A stretch of 64,000 nt of DNA from Platanthera guangdongensis. Taxonomy: Eukaryota > Streptophyta > Magnoliopsida > Asparagales > Orchidaceae. The translations under genes and the position numbers were made by a program. Positions 10,091 to 21,060 of this stretch are shown one piece after another. The notes under the pieces were generated by a model. It saw only the letters and a list, made by a program, of their open reading frames with translations. It searched no databases and had not been told where the DNA came from. The stretch is from positions 65,150,757-65,214,756 of the forward strand of contig CM077165.1 in NCBI GenBank assembly GCA_039583875.1, in the 5' to 3' direction. Position 1 is the first letter of the stretch; each line of letters opens with the position of its first letter.

Positions 10091-10520
10091 TGTGTTGACA
10101 TAAGTCCTATGTGTCAACACAATTGCTTCTTGTCTCGACATAATTGTTGTGTTGATAGAAATCTGGAGTGTGTCGACACAAGTCCTGTGTGTCGACACAA
10201 TTGCTTCCTCTCTCGACATAATTGTTGTTTCGACAGAAATCTGCAGTTTGTCGACACAAGTCCTGTGTGTCGACACAATTGCTTCTTGTCTCAACATATA
10301 TTCTAGGTGTCAACACAAGTCCTGGGTGTCGACACAGTTGGTGTCGACAGATGTTCTGTGTGTCGACACAAGTCCTCTATATGTCTACACAATCTTGCTT
10401 CCGGTGTGGACATAGTTGATGCCGACAGATGTTCTGTATGTCGACACAAGGCCTAGGTGTCGACACAATCTTTCTTTTGGTGTCGACACAGCCTTTCCTA
10501 TGTGTTGACACAATTGCTTG
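10091..10520. repeat. GTGTCGACAC array with 78-bp tandem repeat in LTR A
   Basis: A unit of 78 bases starts at 10091, 10169 and 10247. Each has two GTGTCGACAC-type words around AAGTCCTGTG, then a CTCGACATAATTG block. TGTGTCGACACA at 10169-10180 is a perfect 12-base palindrome. After the third unit more words follow without strict periodicity to about 10515. It fills the first part of the minus-strand U3. Confidence 0.88.
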
Positions 10521-10674
10521 AGTCTCTGGCAGTCTGTTGAATGCTGGTCCATGTAATGTTGACTCTAAGAACTTGGCCTAGACTCTTGGACACAACCATG
10601 ACCCTGGTTATACATGATGGGTCATATGATCCTAACTTAGTGAACCTAGCCCAAATCAAACTAGGGATCCAACA

Positions 10675-11570
10675 GACTATTAGGAACTAATTATTTCAGA
10701 TCCTTCAATATGATGAAGCCCTTCATGATAGAAGATTTGTAGGGGTTATAAGCTTTGGATCTAGTGATCTTCTTTGAATTTTATAGTTGATTATTGGTTT
10801 CAACACTAGCTGAGAAGATTGAGTATTGAGAAGATGAAGAAGATGAAAAAAAGTTGGCTATCAGTCTCTGTTGTTCTCTGTGCCAGTGTGTGTTTTATAT
10901 TCCCTTCTTTGATTATATTATCTCTAGATTATTTTGAAGTGTCGAATAAAGTCTTAAGAAGGAATATTGATATATTCTTCTAACAATTCTACAACCAATC
11001 TTGATATTTTATTCAAAGACTACCTATAAAATCTTCTCTGAATCTTATATACAAATCTTTCTTTTAGACTGTCTTCAAATTGTTAGAATTGTTTGAATAA
11101 ATTCTATGAAAGTCCCATAGAATAAGCCCGAAATAACTCTCTAAAATTTCCATTCTGGACTGTACACGATGATATGCTGACTTCAAATAAGAGTAACATC
11201 AACTTCTTGCTTATGTATAGAATAATTATGTCGTTGAAGTTACATCGATTTCTTATCGATGTATACGTCGACATCTATCATGAAGTTGTGTCAATTTCAG
11301 CATATGTAGGTGCTCTGAATTCTTATTGAAGTAACATTAATATCTAGTCGATGTTGCGTCGAATTCAGGTCTACGCAAGTTGGCTTTTCTTGAATTTTTT
11401 CTATAATTCTGAGTGCCTAGCTCATGTCCTTCACTGTACGAACTTCCCAGGTCTTCTATGGCCATATTACCCTCTGAATACAACATGGGTAATCAACCTA
11501 GGGAGTAAAATCACTTTTAATATAACTTGGTAAGTTAAATCATCGGGGTTTTTCCCAACAATTGCAATAC
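10675..11570 (-). repeat. Decayed copia-LTR-like sequence beside element A
   Basis: No coding capacity is seen. Several parts are in the style of the minus-strand LTRs of this family: a GAAGAAGATG-rich stretch near 10820-10850, a stretch with TCGATG, ACGTCGACAT and TTGCGTCGAA words near 11230-11365, and AT-rich linkers. I could not fix an LTR start or end. It may be an older LTR into which A inserted; this is inferred from composition and words, not from alignment. Confidence 0.3.
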
Positions 11571-12389
11571 GACATTGCGTAAACAATAACCAACCAAATT
11601 ATTAGGTGCGGACCAAATTTTAATATAGTGCTAGATGCGTATTATTTTATAATATTTTATATACTCAAAACATGATTATTATATTTATTTTCCTCCCACA
11701 CATGATGATGGTTACGCTGGTGGTTATCGATATAAGTTGTGATAATGATTGCGAGAGATCAATCGGATGGCGAAGAGGGGGTTGCCATTGATCGTTCGTT
11801 GGTGACAAGCCCTAGATGGAAGGCAGCCACTAGGGAAGGTGGATAAACCACAGTTGGATATGCGCCCAGATGTAGGCACATAAGGTGGGGCGGCCAGGTA
11901 TGGTGCAAGCCGGGCATGCCACCGATCGCACCTAGCAACGCGACGCTTGTCATGCTTTGCAGCCACGACCAGAAATACATGTTGGTCGAGGGGTTGGACG
12001 TGGCTAGCTATGCCTCGCGGCTATAATTTTAGTCTCCCTAGGTTGTCGCACGCTAGTGGCCTCAAGATGCGACTGTGGCAGCTACGAGGTGAGGTTGCCG
12101 TGGCAGCGAGGTGCGACTATGACCAGCCCAACGCGCTAGCCGCGGAGGCTAAGCATGGTGTTGGCTATGCCTCGTGGCCTGGAAACTAATCATGACTCGC
12201 AACCATGGCCATGTAGCTACGAGAGAGGCCATAGCCAGCTTCACGTGCTAGCCTAGGGGGGTGGCAGTAGCAACGGATGAAGAGATAAGCAAATCTGTTG
12301 GACACGCCTAACGACCACGGGTGCGGTCATGGATGGCCGGGAGAGCACCGACCAGTGAGAGCGGTTGGGCTTTTGCCTAGGAGAGGTTT
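11571..12389. other. Unassigned stretch, AT-rich then GC-rich, no gene seen
   Basis: Up to about 11740 the sequence is AT-rich; from there on it is clearly GC-richer than its surroundings. Short open frames on both strands (for example 11724-11980 minus and 11947-12189 plus) overlap each other and show no recognisable domain. GCCTCGTGGC and GCCTCGCGGC-like words repeat. I see no feature I can name. Confidence 0.3.
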
Positions 12390-12610
12390 TGTAGGGCTTT
12401 GGCTTGGCTCGGCCTTAAAAACCAGGCTTTGTCAGGTTTGACCTGGGCTAGGCACTGGGCTAGTCAAATGACCTATACGAAGGACCTATAAGTTCCCCAA
12501 GCCCAACCTAGACTCAAGGCGGCCTAGCCAAGTACTGGGCCTAATCGGGCATTTTTTAGGTTGGGTCGGGGCCCGGGCCAGCTGCATAGGCCCGGTTTCT
12601 TGGACATGAT
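12390..12610. repeat. GGGCCCGG-rich segment, possible hAT-type DNA transposon end
   Basis: Repeated GGCCCGGG, GGCCTAGCC, GGGCTAGGC and AGGCCCGG words occur on both strands in about 220 bases. Dense GGCCCGGGCC-like subterminal repeats are typical of many plant hAT elements. No terminal inverted repeat or 8-bp duplication was found by eye, so the assignment is weak. Confidence 0.22.
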
Positions 12611-13270
12611 GACTTATACATTAAAATGATCAATTGCAGTCAGATCCATTTTAGTTAAACTCACTGGAAGGCCTTATTTCTTTAGTGGAGATAATGATAT
12701 GCTATTTTAAAAAATAGTCACCATTCATAAGTCATTTATATATATGAATGCATGTTTATGTATTTTTGAATGTTTAGGCATTGACGAATGTTGATATTCT
12801 GTATTTATAGGAAATGGATGATTATGCACTAGAGTTGGCAATTAGAGATGAATAATTAAGAACTCAGTTAGTAAGCCTACATAATGCCTAATCAACGACT
12901 CTTATCATCTCATTTTATCTATTGGATTCTATTAATTGTGTTGATTTTTCTATATTTCAAAATTTTTAATCTGTAAGAAACGATAAGTTTGAACTCTTTC
13001 ACTTAATCTTCTTAGTTCATTCATCTAAGAAATTACTATACATCAAAAAATTAATGATCATTAGTTTTACAAATTTTGTTTTTTTTACTTTCCTTCTATT
13101 CAAATTGTTGGTTGTAAAAATTGTTATTGTTATTTATGCTTACAGTTCCCAGTACATATTAAATTGAAACCTTTTCAATTCAATAAGAAATTTCTTGACA
13201 ATGATCAATATATGTCATTTATAGCTATCAAAATACCAACAACTATCAATATCTAACAACTGCCATGCAC
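12611..13270. other. AT-rich stretch with no gene seen
   Basis: AT-rich sequence with many stops in all frames. No recognisable coding motif, RNA gene or repeat boundary. Confidence 0.4.
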
Positions 13271-14605
13271 CATGCTCCCATTCAGCACACTAGATAATCT
13301 TACGTGTCGGATTAAATTTACACAGCCCTATCAAGGGCACAATAAGAGGGTGTGACCAGGAGAGCAGGGGTGATGGTCAATCATTCAACCTAGTCGTTCG
13401 CACTGACGTGACATTTTAGCGAACAAGCTATGGTCACGGGCATGACCATGAGGCGTGACATCTTCCCAAACCATCAGATTAACTACAAAATGCGTCGTTT
13501 CCTGCCATTTTTCAAGACTCGATCAATGCAGGCCCTAGGTCACAGACATGACCTAGGGGTGTGACCCCCAAAACTCCTAATTTTGGTGGTTTTCTCCAAT
13601 GTTCCCGGGCTTTCAAGATAGCAATTTTCGTACCTAACATACCATAGGTCATGGGTGTGACCAGGGGGCGCGACTTCCAGGGAATATTTCTGATATATTG
13701 TTTTTTCTACCAGGAAGTCTGGGATCCAATCCCTGCTTCGATTGGGTAATTTCTAGCTTAGTTTTTCATTTGTTAAACGTAATTTCCTTTTATGTAGTTT
13801 CAATTTATGTTTTTGCAATTTAATTTTATAGCGCAGTATTTACATTTCAAGCACTTGTAATCTTCCTTTTTCCTAGTTATAACATGTTCTTCTTTTTCAT
13901 TATGCATAACAAATTTCTTGGCATGAGAACAGTTGAATTCTTAAATATTTTATTTCCTAATATCTTTATCATAGCTTTCGATTGTGAATATTATGATTCA
14001 CCTTTGATTATCTTCTTATCGATTTAATATTTTCGGTGTATGTTAATCGATCCTTGTTCCGTATTCTAGTTGATTGAGAGATCTGTGAATATTATTAGAT
14101 CACTCATTGGTGGAAGGAGTTGCATGCACTCCTCGAGAGAGGATGATATAAATCTTTCGAATTGGTGTCAAATCTCATAGCGGGGTTCACCTCCTAAAGC
14201 AAGTTTATGGGTTTTGAATGTCTGAGAGTTCTTAATCGATCAACTTAATAAGAATAGTTTTTAGCATGTGCTTGAAAGAGATGCTTTCATATTTTGGCAA
14301 CCTCCACGGTCGAATTATTCTCGATCAATTGTAATGAATTTTGGATTTATTATTTATTTTACTTAAGATGGATTCCCGATCGAATGATCTTTTCCTCCAT
14401 TTTTCTTTTATTATTTCAGCTACAACTGTAATATTTGGATAAAATAATATTAATTTGCGTGAGTAGAAGTAATCAACAGACTGGTGGAATTCGACACTTG
14501 ATATTTTAAATATTAAAATATCCTATGATACGAATGATATGTGCTCTTGCCTATAGTTGGTAGAATTTGGAGATATTTTTAATTGTAAATTTACCTATCA
14601 AGTTT
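13271..14605 (+). mobile_element. Decayed LTR of a Tat/Athila-type gypsy element
   Basis: The right end is set by the tRNA-Asp-type primer site at 14606. Just before it lie GTGGAATTCGACACTTG (near 14484) and a TGTGCTCTTGCC block (near 14540), which recall the GTGGATTCGA and GTGCACTTGC blocks known near the 3' end of Tat/Athila LTRs. Three degenerate units of GTCAC..GGGCATGACC..GGCGTGAC lie at about 13430-13670, a form of the palindromic words of the other LTRs. The left end is not defined; 13271 is a rough limit. Confidence 0.45.
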
Positions 14606-14627
14606 TTTTTGCCGTTACCCGGGAGTT
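14606..14627 (+). other. Degenerate tRNA-Asp-type primer binding site
   Basis: TTTTTGCCGTTACCCGGGAG resembles TGGCGCCGTTGCCGGGGA, the primer site complementary to the 3' end of plant tRNA-Asp used by Athila and related gypsy elements. The TTTTT run before it is also typical of that group. Confidence 0.5.
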
Positions 14628-14732
14628 ATTATTATTGATATTTTGAAAGCGTGAATTATATTACTTTTATCATTCTTTTTTCACATCCCCATTTCGCTTT
14701 TTGATTTTTCTTTTAGAATTCCATTATATTAA

Positions 14733-15218
14733 GTGAAGGTTTTCTTAGTTTTTTTTTCAAAAATGTTATCTCAATTGGTCGCTAAAGTTGTCGAGCTTCA
14801 AAACAAAGTTAATCATTTGAAAGTCACGCAAAAGAATAAAATTATTTATCAATATTGTGGTGCGGCTCATCGAAGTGAGGATTGTTATACTAATTTTTAT
14901 TCTCAAAATTTTTCTTATGCAAATGATTTTGATTTTAATTATGAAAATATTTATTCTAACTTTGATAAAAATAATTTTTCTTGTTTTCATGCCAACGATT
15001 TTTCTGGTTCTAATAATTTTTCTTCAAACTCCAATTTAGATTATTCTTGGTGGCAAGATAAACCTCATAGTTTCTATATCGATAAAGATAATTATTTAGA
15101 TCCAAATTTTTATTCTTCTTCTCTTTTGCCGCAAATTGCATCTTCTAATTTTGGTGAATTTTCCGAATTTCAATTTGATTCTCTTTCCCAAAATTATTTA
15201 GATCTGAATATTTGTTGA
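14733..15218 (+). pseudogene. Gag remnant with one zinc-knuckle-like motif
   Basis: The open frame encodes a short helical start (residues about 10-30, heptad-like Val/Leu) and then YQYCGAAHRSEDC, which fits the C-x2-C-G-x2-H-x4-C knuckle of Tat/Athila Gag with the first Cys replaced by Tyr. The remainder is an Asn/Ser/Phe/Asp-rich tail of the kind seen downstream of such knuckles. It lies only about 105 bases after the primer site, so the main Gag domain upstream of the knuckle has been lost. It is followed by the LTR of D. Confidence 0.45.
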
Positions 15219-15282
15219 GATTATTGTCTCCAAGAATTATAATTTGAAGAAGGTCTTAAGATGACAATAAACATCTTGTATT

Positions 15283-17287
15283 TGATGTCCTCTCTAGTTT
15301 AGATGTGATAGGTTTAACACAAGTGCATGACTAATGTATGGTTAGACACATGTTCACCCAAACAGGGTTTTTGCACTCGTAATCCATCCAGAAGCAAAAT
15401 TTATGTTGACCTTTGTATTAATTATATATTAGACATGTCACTACCATTGGGAAAAGACACTTAGGACAGAAGAAAATCAAGGCAGAATCAAAGAGTATTC
15501 TAAGTAAATACTCAGTTGTATACAGTTCAAGACTAAGGAAAACTTTGACTGCATCGACTGCATCGAAGTGCAAAAGTCCGACTAGATCGAAGGCATCAAT
15601 TTTTTGACTAGGTTAAATATCAACTGCATCGAGTGGAATAGTTTGACTGGATTAAAGATATCGATTTTATGACTAAGTAAAATATCGACTGCATCGACTA
15701 CAAAAGTTCGACTACATCGACTACAGGAATTCGACTGCATCGACTACATTAGAGACAGAATTTGACTAGATCGACTGCAAACTAACAGAAGCTTTTGAGC
15801 ATGCTGAAAAGGCTAAGTGTCAGTACTTTTCTTATATAATTCTTATAAGGTTTAAGGGATATCTTTGTAAATTTCATGAGTGCTATTAGAGTTAGTCTAT
15901 GACATCTTGCCATGGTCATATAGACCAATTTCTCCTAGCCTGACAATGGAACCGCAGCTATATCTTTGAATTTAGTCACAGATTATGCAGAATATTCAAA
16001 TTAGGATAAAAAAGTGGGATTTGTTGCATACTTCAATGGTCGGCCAACAGGAAAAAAATTTCTCATTTATAAGTGAATAATTCTTTATTCCAAAACCTTT
16101 CTTTGATCAGATTTCAACAGCCTTTATCTATCCCAAAGGAGCATTATTTCCTAAAGTGTCTGCTAGCTGTTTGAAAGAGAGTTTGCCAAGAATAAGTTTA
16201 TTCTGAAAGTCTACCTTCTACAAAATTATATTTGAGACGTTGGACTTTCCTAATACATCATTTGCTAAAGGAAGATCAATCTAACTATTAGAGAATTCAA
16301 CTTAACATCTATTTTTCCTTTGGCTGCCAAGTCAAGTATAAAAGGACTTAGAGATTTCAAGAATAAGTTTTTTTAACTGAGTACTAGCCTTTAAATTTTT
16401 CTCAAGTCTTATGTGAAAGTTCTTTAGCAGTGATCAAGTCTTCAAGTATTTTCATCTTCAACCACTACGATATCATTCAGAGAAAAGTTCCTTCTGGATT
16501 TTATTCAGCAACATTTTTTCTTAAGGATCCTTCTCTTCCATAAGTTTTTCTAGATCAAGCCAGCTATTTCAAAGGAGATATTTCAAGTGTTGATCAAGGT
16601 AAAGAAGAGGAAGTATGCTGTGAGGGATTCTAGTAGAAGACTCAAACTTCAAAGTGTTGAGTTAAAACCTATACTCTATTATCTTTGTAGTATTTCTTGT
16701 AAATTCGAGCTATTGGATCTTTGATCTTAGTGTAAATTTATGTCTGTGGAGATTGAGTTGTAGGGATTGTATTATAGGCTGTATTGTATGGCTTATGATA
16801 TAGCCTGCGTTGTAGAGCTTGTGTTATATCCTGAGTTGTAAGGCTCATGATAATCCTGAGTTCTCGGGCTTGTGTTTTAGCATGAGTTGTAGGGTTTGTA
16901 TTGTAGCCTGAGTTATAAGTCTTAGTGTTTGAGTTGTAAGGCTGAGTGTCTAAGATTGTAGGGATACACCTGGGGAATGGTCTGAGGTCAGGAACCTATG
17001 TTCTTGAGTTATAAGATCTGAGGATCTGAGGATAGGTTGGAGAAGTTTTGCTTAAGCTATCTCTCTACTAGATATGTGAAGGGGGGAAAGTGGATGTACC
17101 CATTCTTGGGGATCCATTATAAATCTATGTGTGTTGTGGATTGTCTGTGTGATTTACTATTCTTCTAATCTAGTTCAAAAGAAAACAATAAGAATTAATA
17201 AACTTAAATAATCACATATTCACCCCCCCCCCCTCTAGATGAGTAGTATCCCTTGACTTTAAGGTAGTATTAGATCCAGTTTCTTCA
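15283..17287 (+). mobile_element. 5' LTR of element D (about 2.0 kb)
   Basis: The start TGATGTCCTCTCTAG resembles the B start TATTGGATCTCTAG. The end is taken as TTTCTTCA at 17287. Near the end a C-run with CTCTAGATGAG (17222-17240) matches the C-run/CTCTAGAG block of the other copia LTRs. The following AATCATAACAG may be a ruined Met primer site. Between about 16750 and 16950 a loose repeat of GAGTTGTAGGG/TTGTAGCCTG units occurs. Ends are estimates (plus or minus about 10 bases). Confidence 0.65.
15545..15775. repeat. CATCGACT word array in LTR D
   Basis: About twelve copies of CATCGACTGCA, TTCGACTACA and near relatives in 230 bases, 260-490 bases into the LTR. These are mainly direct repeats of a TCGA-centred word. 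The position in U3 equals that of the palindrome arrays of the other elements. Confidence 0.8.
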
Positions 17288-17344
17288 AAAAATCATAACA
17301 GTTGAATAAGATCATAAAAGTCTTGGACAAAAGCTACAACACTA

Positions 17345-19774
17345 TAAGTTCTGGACAAAACAGTAAGGAGCTCCGCTCCGTGAAACTTCCCATCTGCAGG
17401 AAAGAGAATTTTGGAATTTGGAAGTAAAGAGTGAAGCTTTTAATGGAAGCATCTGATCCGAGAATCTATGTGACTGTTCAAGAGGGACCCTATGTCCCAA
17501 TGAATTTCTCTCCTCAAGATGCAAATATGAGAGTTCCCAAGAAACTCTCAGAAATGAACAAAGATGAAGTCATTCTCGCTACAAAGGATAAGAGAGCCAA
17601 AAACATCATTGTCAATGCAATTGATGATACTGCATTCCAAAATCTCATACAAAGCAATACAACCAAAGAAATATGGGACACATTAATAATCTACATGAAG
17701 GAACTAAATAAGTTGAGGATGACTAAAAATCTCTCCTCAATCAACAGTATGAGGCATTCAAACAGGGAAAGAAAGATAGTATTGCAAAATGCTATGAGAA
17801 ATTATTTAGGATTGTGAATGACCTAGGAAACTATGAAAGGACTTTCACAAACTATGAACTTAATGATAAATTTCTCAGATCCCTGCATAAGGAATGGGAT
17901 GTCAAAATTATTATCATCGGAGAAATGGGAAATCTAGGAAATATTGAGCTCCAAAATATATTTGGGAAGCTACTGTCCCATAAGCTTCACCTCAACACCA
18001 AAAAAGATGAAGAAGGGCATAACAAGGAAAGATCCATTGCCCTAAAAGATGAAAGCTCCAACAGAGAAGTGGAGAAGGTCATGCCTTCCCCAAGTAAGGG
18101 AGTGGTGTCAGAAGAATCTGAACCAAGCATCTCTGGAGAAGAAATGTCTGATGAAGATTTGGCCTTGTTCACAAGGCAATTCAAGAAGATGCTAAGAAGG
18201 AGGAAGCAATGGAATAATTCCAAACCATCCTCCTCTTCAAACTCGAGAAGGCACAACCATCAGTTTGCAAAGTTTAGAGAAGACCCCAAAAGAGACAAAT
18301 ATGACTCTAAGCAGAACAAACAACATAATACTTACAATGTTTATATTGTTGTAATAAGCCTGGACATGTTATAGTTGTTTTTCCAGACAAGAGAAAAGAG
18401 AAGAAATGAAATAAGGTGGACATGCAACAAAAAGTCCTGAGATCTGAAAAGGACCTCTTCGCCAATAAGGAAAGAAGCGGGAGTGACAGTAACAACAACT
18501 CTTTTAAATCAGCAGAGGAAGAAGCCTATGTAGGACTAATTAGATCATCTGAAAATGCAGCATCTATTATCCTCCATATATGAATAAGGGCTCCACTATC
18601 ATCCCTAGATAATGGTGATGAAGTAGAGAAAATTAGCTATGGGCTGATGGCTCAGGATGACATACATCCTGATAGGGTACAAACTAAAACTATCATGTCT
18701 GATTCAGATTATAAAACTGGTGCTGAGTTAGAGGCCACCTCATCTTCTGGAAATTAGGAGGACTCTAATTCAGAGAATTCTTATGATGAGATTGTGGAGA
18801 AGTATGGGGCAATCCTATAAGCATTGGGAATGTGCAGGATGCTTGCTAAAAAGCAAGCTCAAGAGCATAAACTCCTCAGACCTCTAAGGGGTCAGCTTGA
18901 GGGGAAGATGGATGAGATCAATCAAATGAATTTAAAGATCATTGAGCTCCATACAATCATTGATGAGCATGTTGAGCTTTACCTTCAAAAAGAAAGGATC
19001 ATTAAGAAGCCTGACAATGATCTCATCAAGAAGAGAGACCTGGTGGCAAAAAACTCCAAGCCCTAAACTGTTCTTCCAATAATAGACACCTTCTCTAAAC
19101 TATATATAAATGACATAGGATATAAAAAGAGTAATAAAAGGAGAACCAAGGATAATGGGAAAGCACCCTTGCAACCCATAAATTTCAAAAAGGTTCTTCT
19201 AGCCTCAAACAATTACGACTAAGAAAGTGTCTATGGACACTAGAAAAATGAATGTTCCACTCGTGGAACCAAAGATGTGCAATACGGAAAGAGTGCTCTC
19301 AAAGCAGCGGATGAGGAAGTTGTGACGAAGGATCATGGACTCTTTGTGTTTGGTTTTAACACCATTACCAAGGGTAAGGGGAGTGGTCCTGTAAGAAGAG
19401 ATGCTAGGAAGGGAAAGGTTGTGGCTGTGTATGTGTATGTTAAGTCACCACCAACACAATACCACAAGCCCGACAAGGACTCACATGTCATCTCTTGCAG
19501 ACACTCCTCTGATCCAGAGAGGACCCATCCAACTCTTGCTATGAGCTCCAATAGAAGGTATAATAGATTTGAGTGCTGGTGTTGTGAAAAGGTTGTACAT
19601 TTTGCTATAGACTGTTGGTTCAACCCAATTGATCATAGAACATTTTCCAACAGACTAGCCCCCAGATCTGAACAATTCCACAATGCACCTTACCAAGGTC
19701 TAGAGCCAAGGAAAAGAGCAAATACTAACAAGCATCAAGGACCCAATAATATTTGGCTTCCTAAGAAAATGTAA
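17345..19774 (+). pseudogene. Gag with two zinc knuckles, element D
   Basis: The N-terminal part has ENFGIWK, a stop (TAA at 17425), then SDPRIYVTVQEGPYVP and the KEIWDTL motif, which belong to the copia Gag domain of Sirevirus type. The first knuckle, near 18328-18375, reads CLYCCNKPGHVIVVF, with the last Cys replaced by Phe and in another frame. A charged, helix-forming region follows (18824-19066). The second knuckle, near 19571-19615, CWCCEKVVHFAIDC, has all four ligands. Two knuckles separated by a long coiled-coil part are usual in this group. At least four frame breaks exist. The start codon is unclear because the leader is eroded. Confidence 0.75.
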
Positions 19775-19805
19775 ACTCTTTTGTAGGGATGTCCAAAGGA
19801 CAACC

Positions 19806-21060
19806 AAACTTCCATATGGTATTTGGACAGTGGATATTCCAGGCAAATGACTGGAACAAGAAGCCTTCTGATAGATTATTCTCTAGTTAAGGATGGACCC
19901 AAAGTCATCTTTGGAGGTTCTGATAGAGAGAAGACCAAAGGTTCTAGTAAGATCTTAAAATACATAGTGACCATCTTAAGGGTAGCTTATGCTGAATGAT
20001 TGCAACATAATCTAATAATCATAAGCCAACTATGTGACCTTGGCTGTCATTAATTTTCACAATGATGAGTGCCTAATTAATAAGTATAAAGATATAATTC
20101 TAACTGGCACTAAGAGTGGAAATATTTATTGCTTAAATTTTCATTGTAATGATTTTGATTCTTCTCTATGTCTTATGGCTGAGAATAAAGTTTCACTCTG
20201 TGTGCAATGGCACAAGAGATTGGCTCACCTCCACTATAAGACTATAAATAAGGTTATCTTAGAAAAGCTAGTTAGAGTTGGCCAACAGTGAAAGTTTGTC
20301 CAAGAAAGTCCTTGTCAGGCATGCCAAAAGGGCAAGCAAACAAGGGGAACATTCAAGCTCATTGGGGTTAAGGACTCCACAAGTTGTTTATACTTATTTC
20401 ACATGGACTTGTTTGGTCTTATGCCAATTCACAGCTTAGGAGGAAAGGTATATACCTTAGTGATTGTTGATGATTACTCCAGGTTCACTTGGGTGTTCTT
20501 TCTCAAACAAAAGTCAGATACCATAGAAATCTTCACTAATTTTGTTAAGCAAATTCGGAATGAAATATGCAGCCCTATATCAAAGATCAGGAGTGATCAT
20601 GGGATTGAATTTCAATCTATTGTAATGAACAAATTCTGTAAAAAATCCAAGTATCTTTGAAGAGTTTTCCTCTCCTAGGACTCCACAATAAAATAGAGTT
20701 GCAGAGAGAATGAATAGAACCCTAATTGAAGCTTGTAGAACCATATTGAGTGATTGCTTGTATAACCATGTTGAGTGATTCATCACTCCCAGAATATTTT
20801 TGGGCTGAAGTTATCAACACAGCCTATCATGTTCATAACTGGGCATTAATCAACAAGTATCATAATAAGACCCCCCCCCCCCCCCCCCGCGATGAACTTA
20901 TGAAGGGCATAAAACTAACACTGACTTTCATCAAAATCTTTGGAAGTAGGTGCTTTTTATTAAATAATGGAAAGCATTTTTTGACCAAGATTATTGAGAA
21001 AGCTTATGAATGAATTTTTGTTGGATATTGCTCATACATTAGTGCCTACAGAATATTTAA
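19806..21060 (+). pseudogene. Protease, pre-integrase and integrase, element D
   Basis: The protease motif WYLDSGYSRQMTG lies at about 19820-19855 (DSG kept; the usual Cys after it is Tyr). The pre-integrase block 20034-20291 ends in QWHKRLAHLHYKT, the His pair of the zinc module. The Cys pair is near 20310-20325 and the core has HMDLFGLMP (first Asp) at 20400, VIVDDYSRFTWVFF, IRSDHGIEFQS (second Asp) and VAERMNRTLIE (Glu) near 20700, after a TAA. A run of 18 C at 20871-20888 interrupts the C-terminal part, which ends in a GYCSYISAYRIFN segment near 21050. Triad residues remain but four or more stops break it. Confidence 0.82.
20871..20888. repeat. Run of 18 C inside the D integrase
   Basis: A homopolymer of 18 C within coding sequence. 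It replaces what should be a NKTPYEL-type block, so it most likely grew by slippage, or its length is uncertain from sequencing. Confidence 0.9.

Larger units (their letters stand above)
1497..10674 (-). mobile_element. Ty1/copia element A (Sirevirus-like), 3' LTR missing
   Basis: Read on the minus strand the order is 5' LTR (10674-8782), degenerate Met primer site, gag, protease, integrase, reverse transcriptase, RNase H, spacer and ORF3. PR-IN-RT-RH order defines copia. The extra ORF after pol and the long Gag with a coiled-coil part suggest the Sirevirus group. The element stops within ORF3 at about 1497 and has no 3' LTR, so it is a deletion or recombination product. It has several stops and frameshifts and cannot be autonomous. 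Element B belongs to the same family. Confidence 0.85.
8782..10674 (-). mobile_element. 5' LTR of element A (1,893 bp)
   Basis: On the minus strand it runs from TGTTGGATCCC at 10674 to CTTTCA at 8782, followed by the primer site. Order inside: start, GTGTCGACAC array, TCGTCGA array, TATA-like box, a GGTAGAAGAG block near 9015, a C-run with CTCTAGAG near 8810-8830, and end. The matching 3' LTR is absent from the window, so age cannot be estimated from an LTR pair. The 5 bases beyond the start (GACTA at 10675-10679) would be the target duplication but their partner has been lost. Confidence 0.85.

Noticed and set aside
10076..10419. Cys/Thr/Val/Asp-rich frames on both strands in LTR A
   Set aside because: Translations of the 78-bp GTGTCGACAC repeat in several frames; no start context or domain.
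10091..10520. Possible CRISPR-like array (regular repeats with spacers)
   Set aside because: The DNA is plant, the 'spacers' are themselves repeated, and the array lies within an LTR U3.
11724..12189. Host gene in the GC-rich stretch
   Set aside because: Short frames on both strands, no homology motif, no exon-like structure that I can see.
20871..20888. C-run as a regulatory or slippage signal
   Set aside because: It lies in a dead integrase and replaces coding sequence; slippage growth or sequencing uncertainty is enough.
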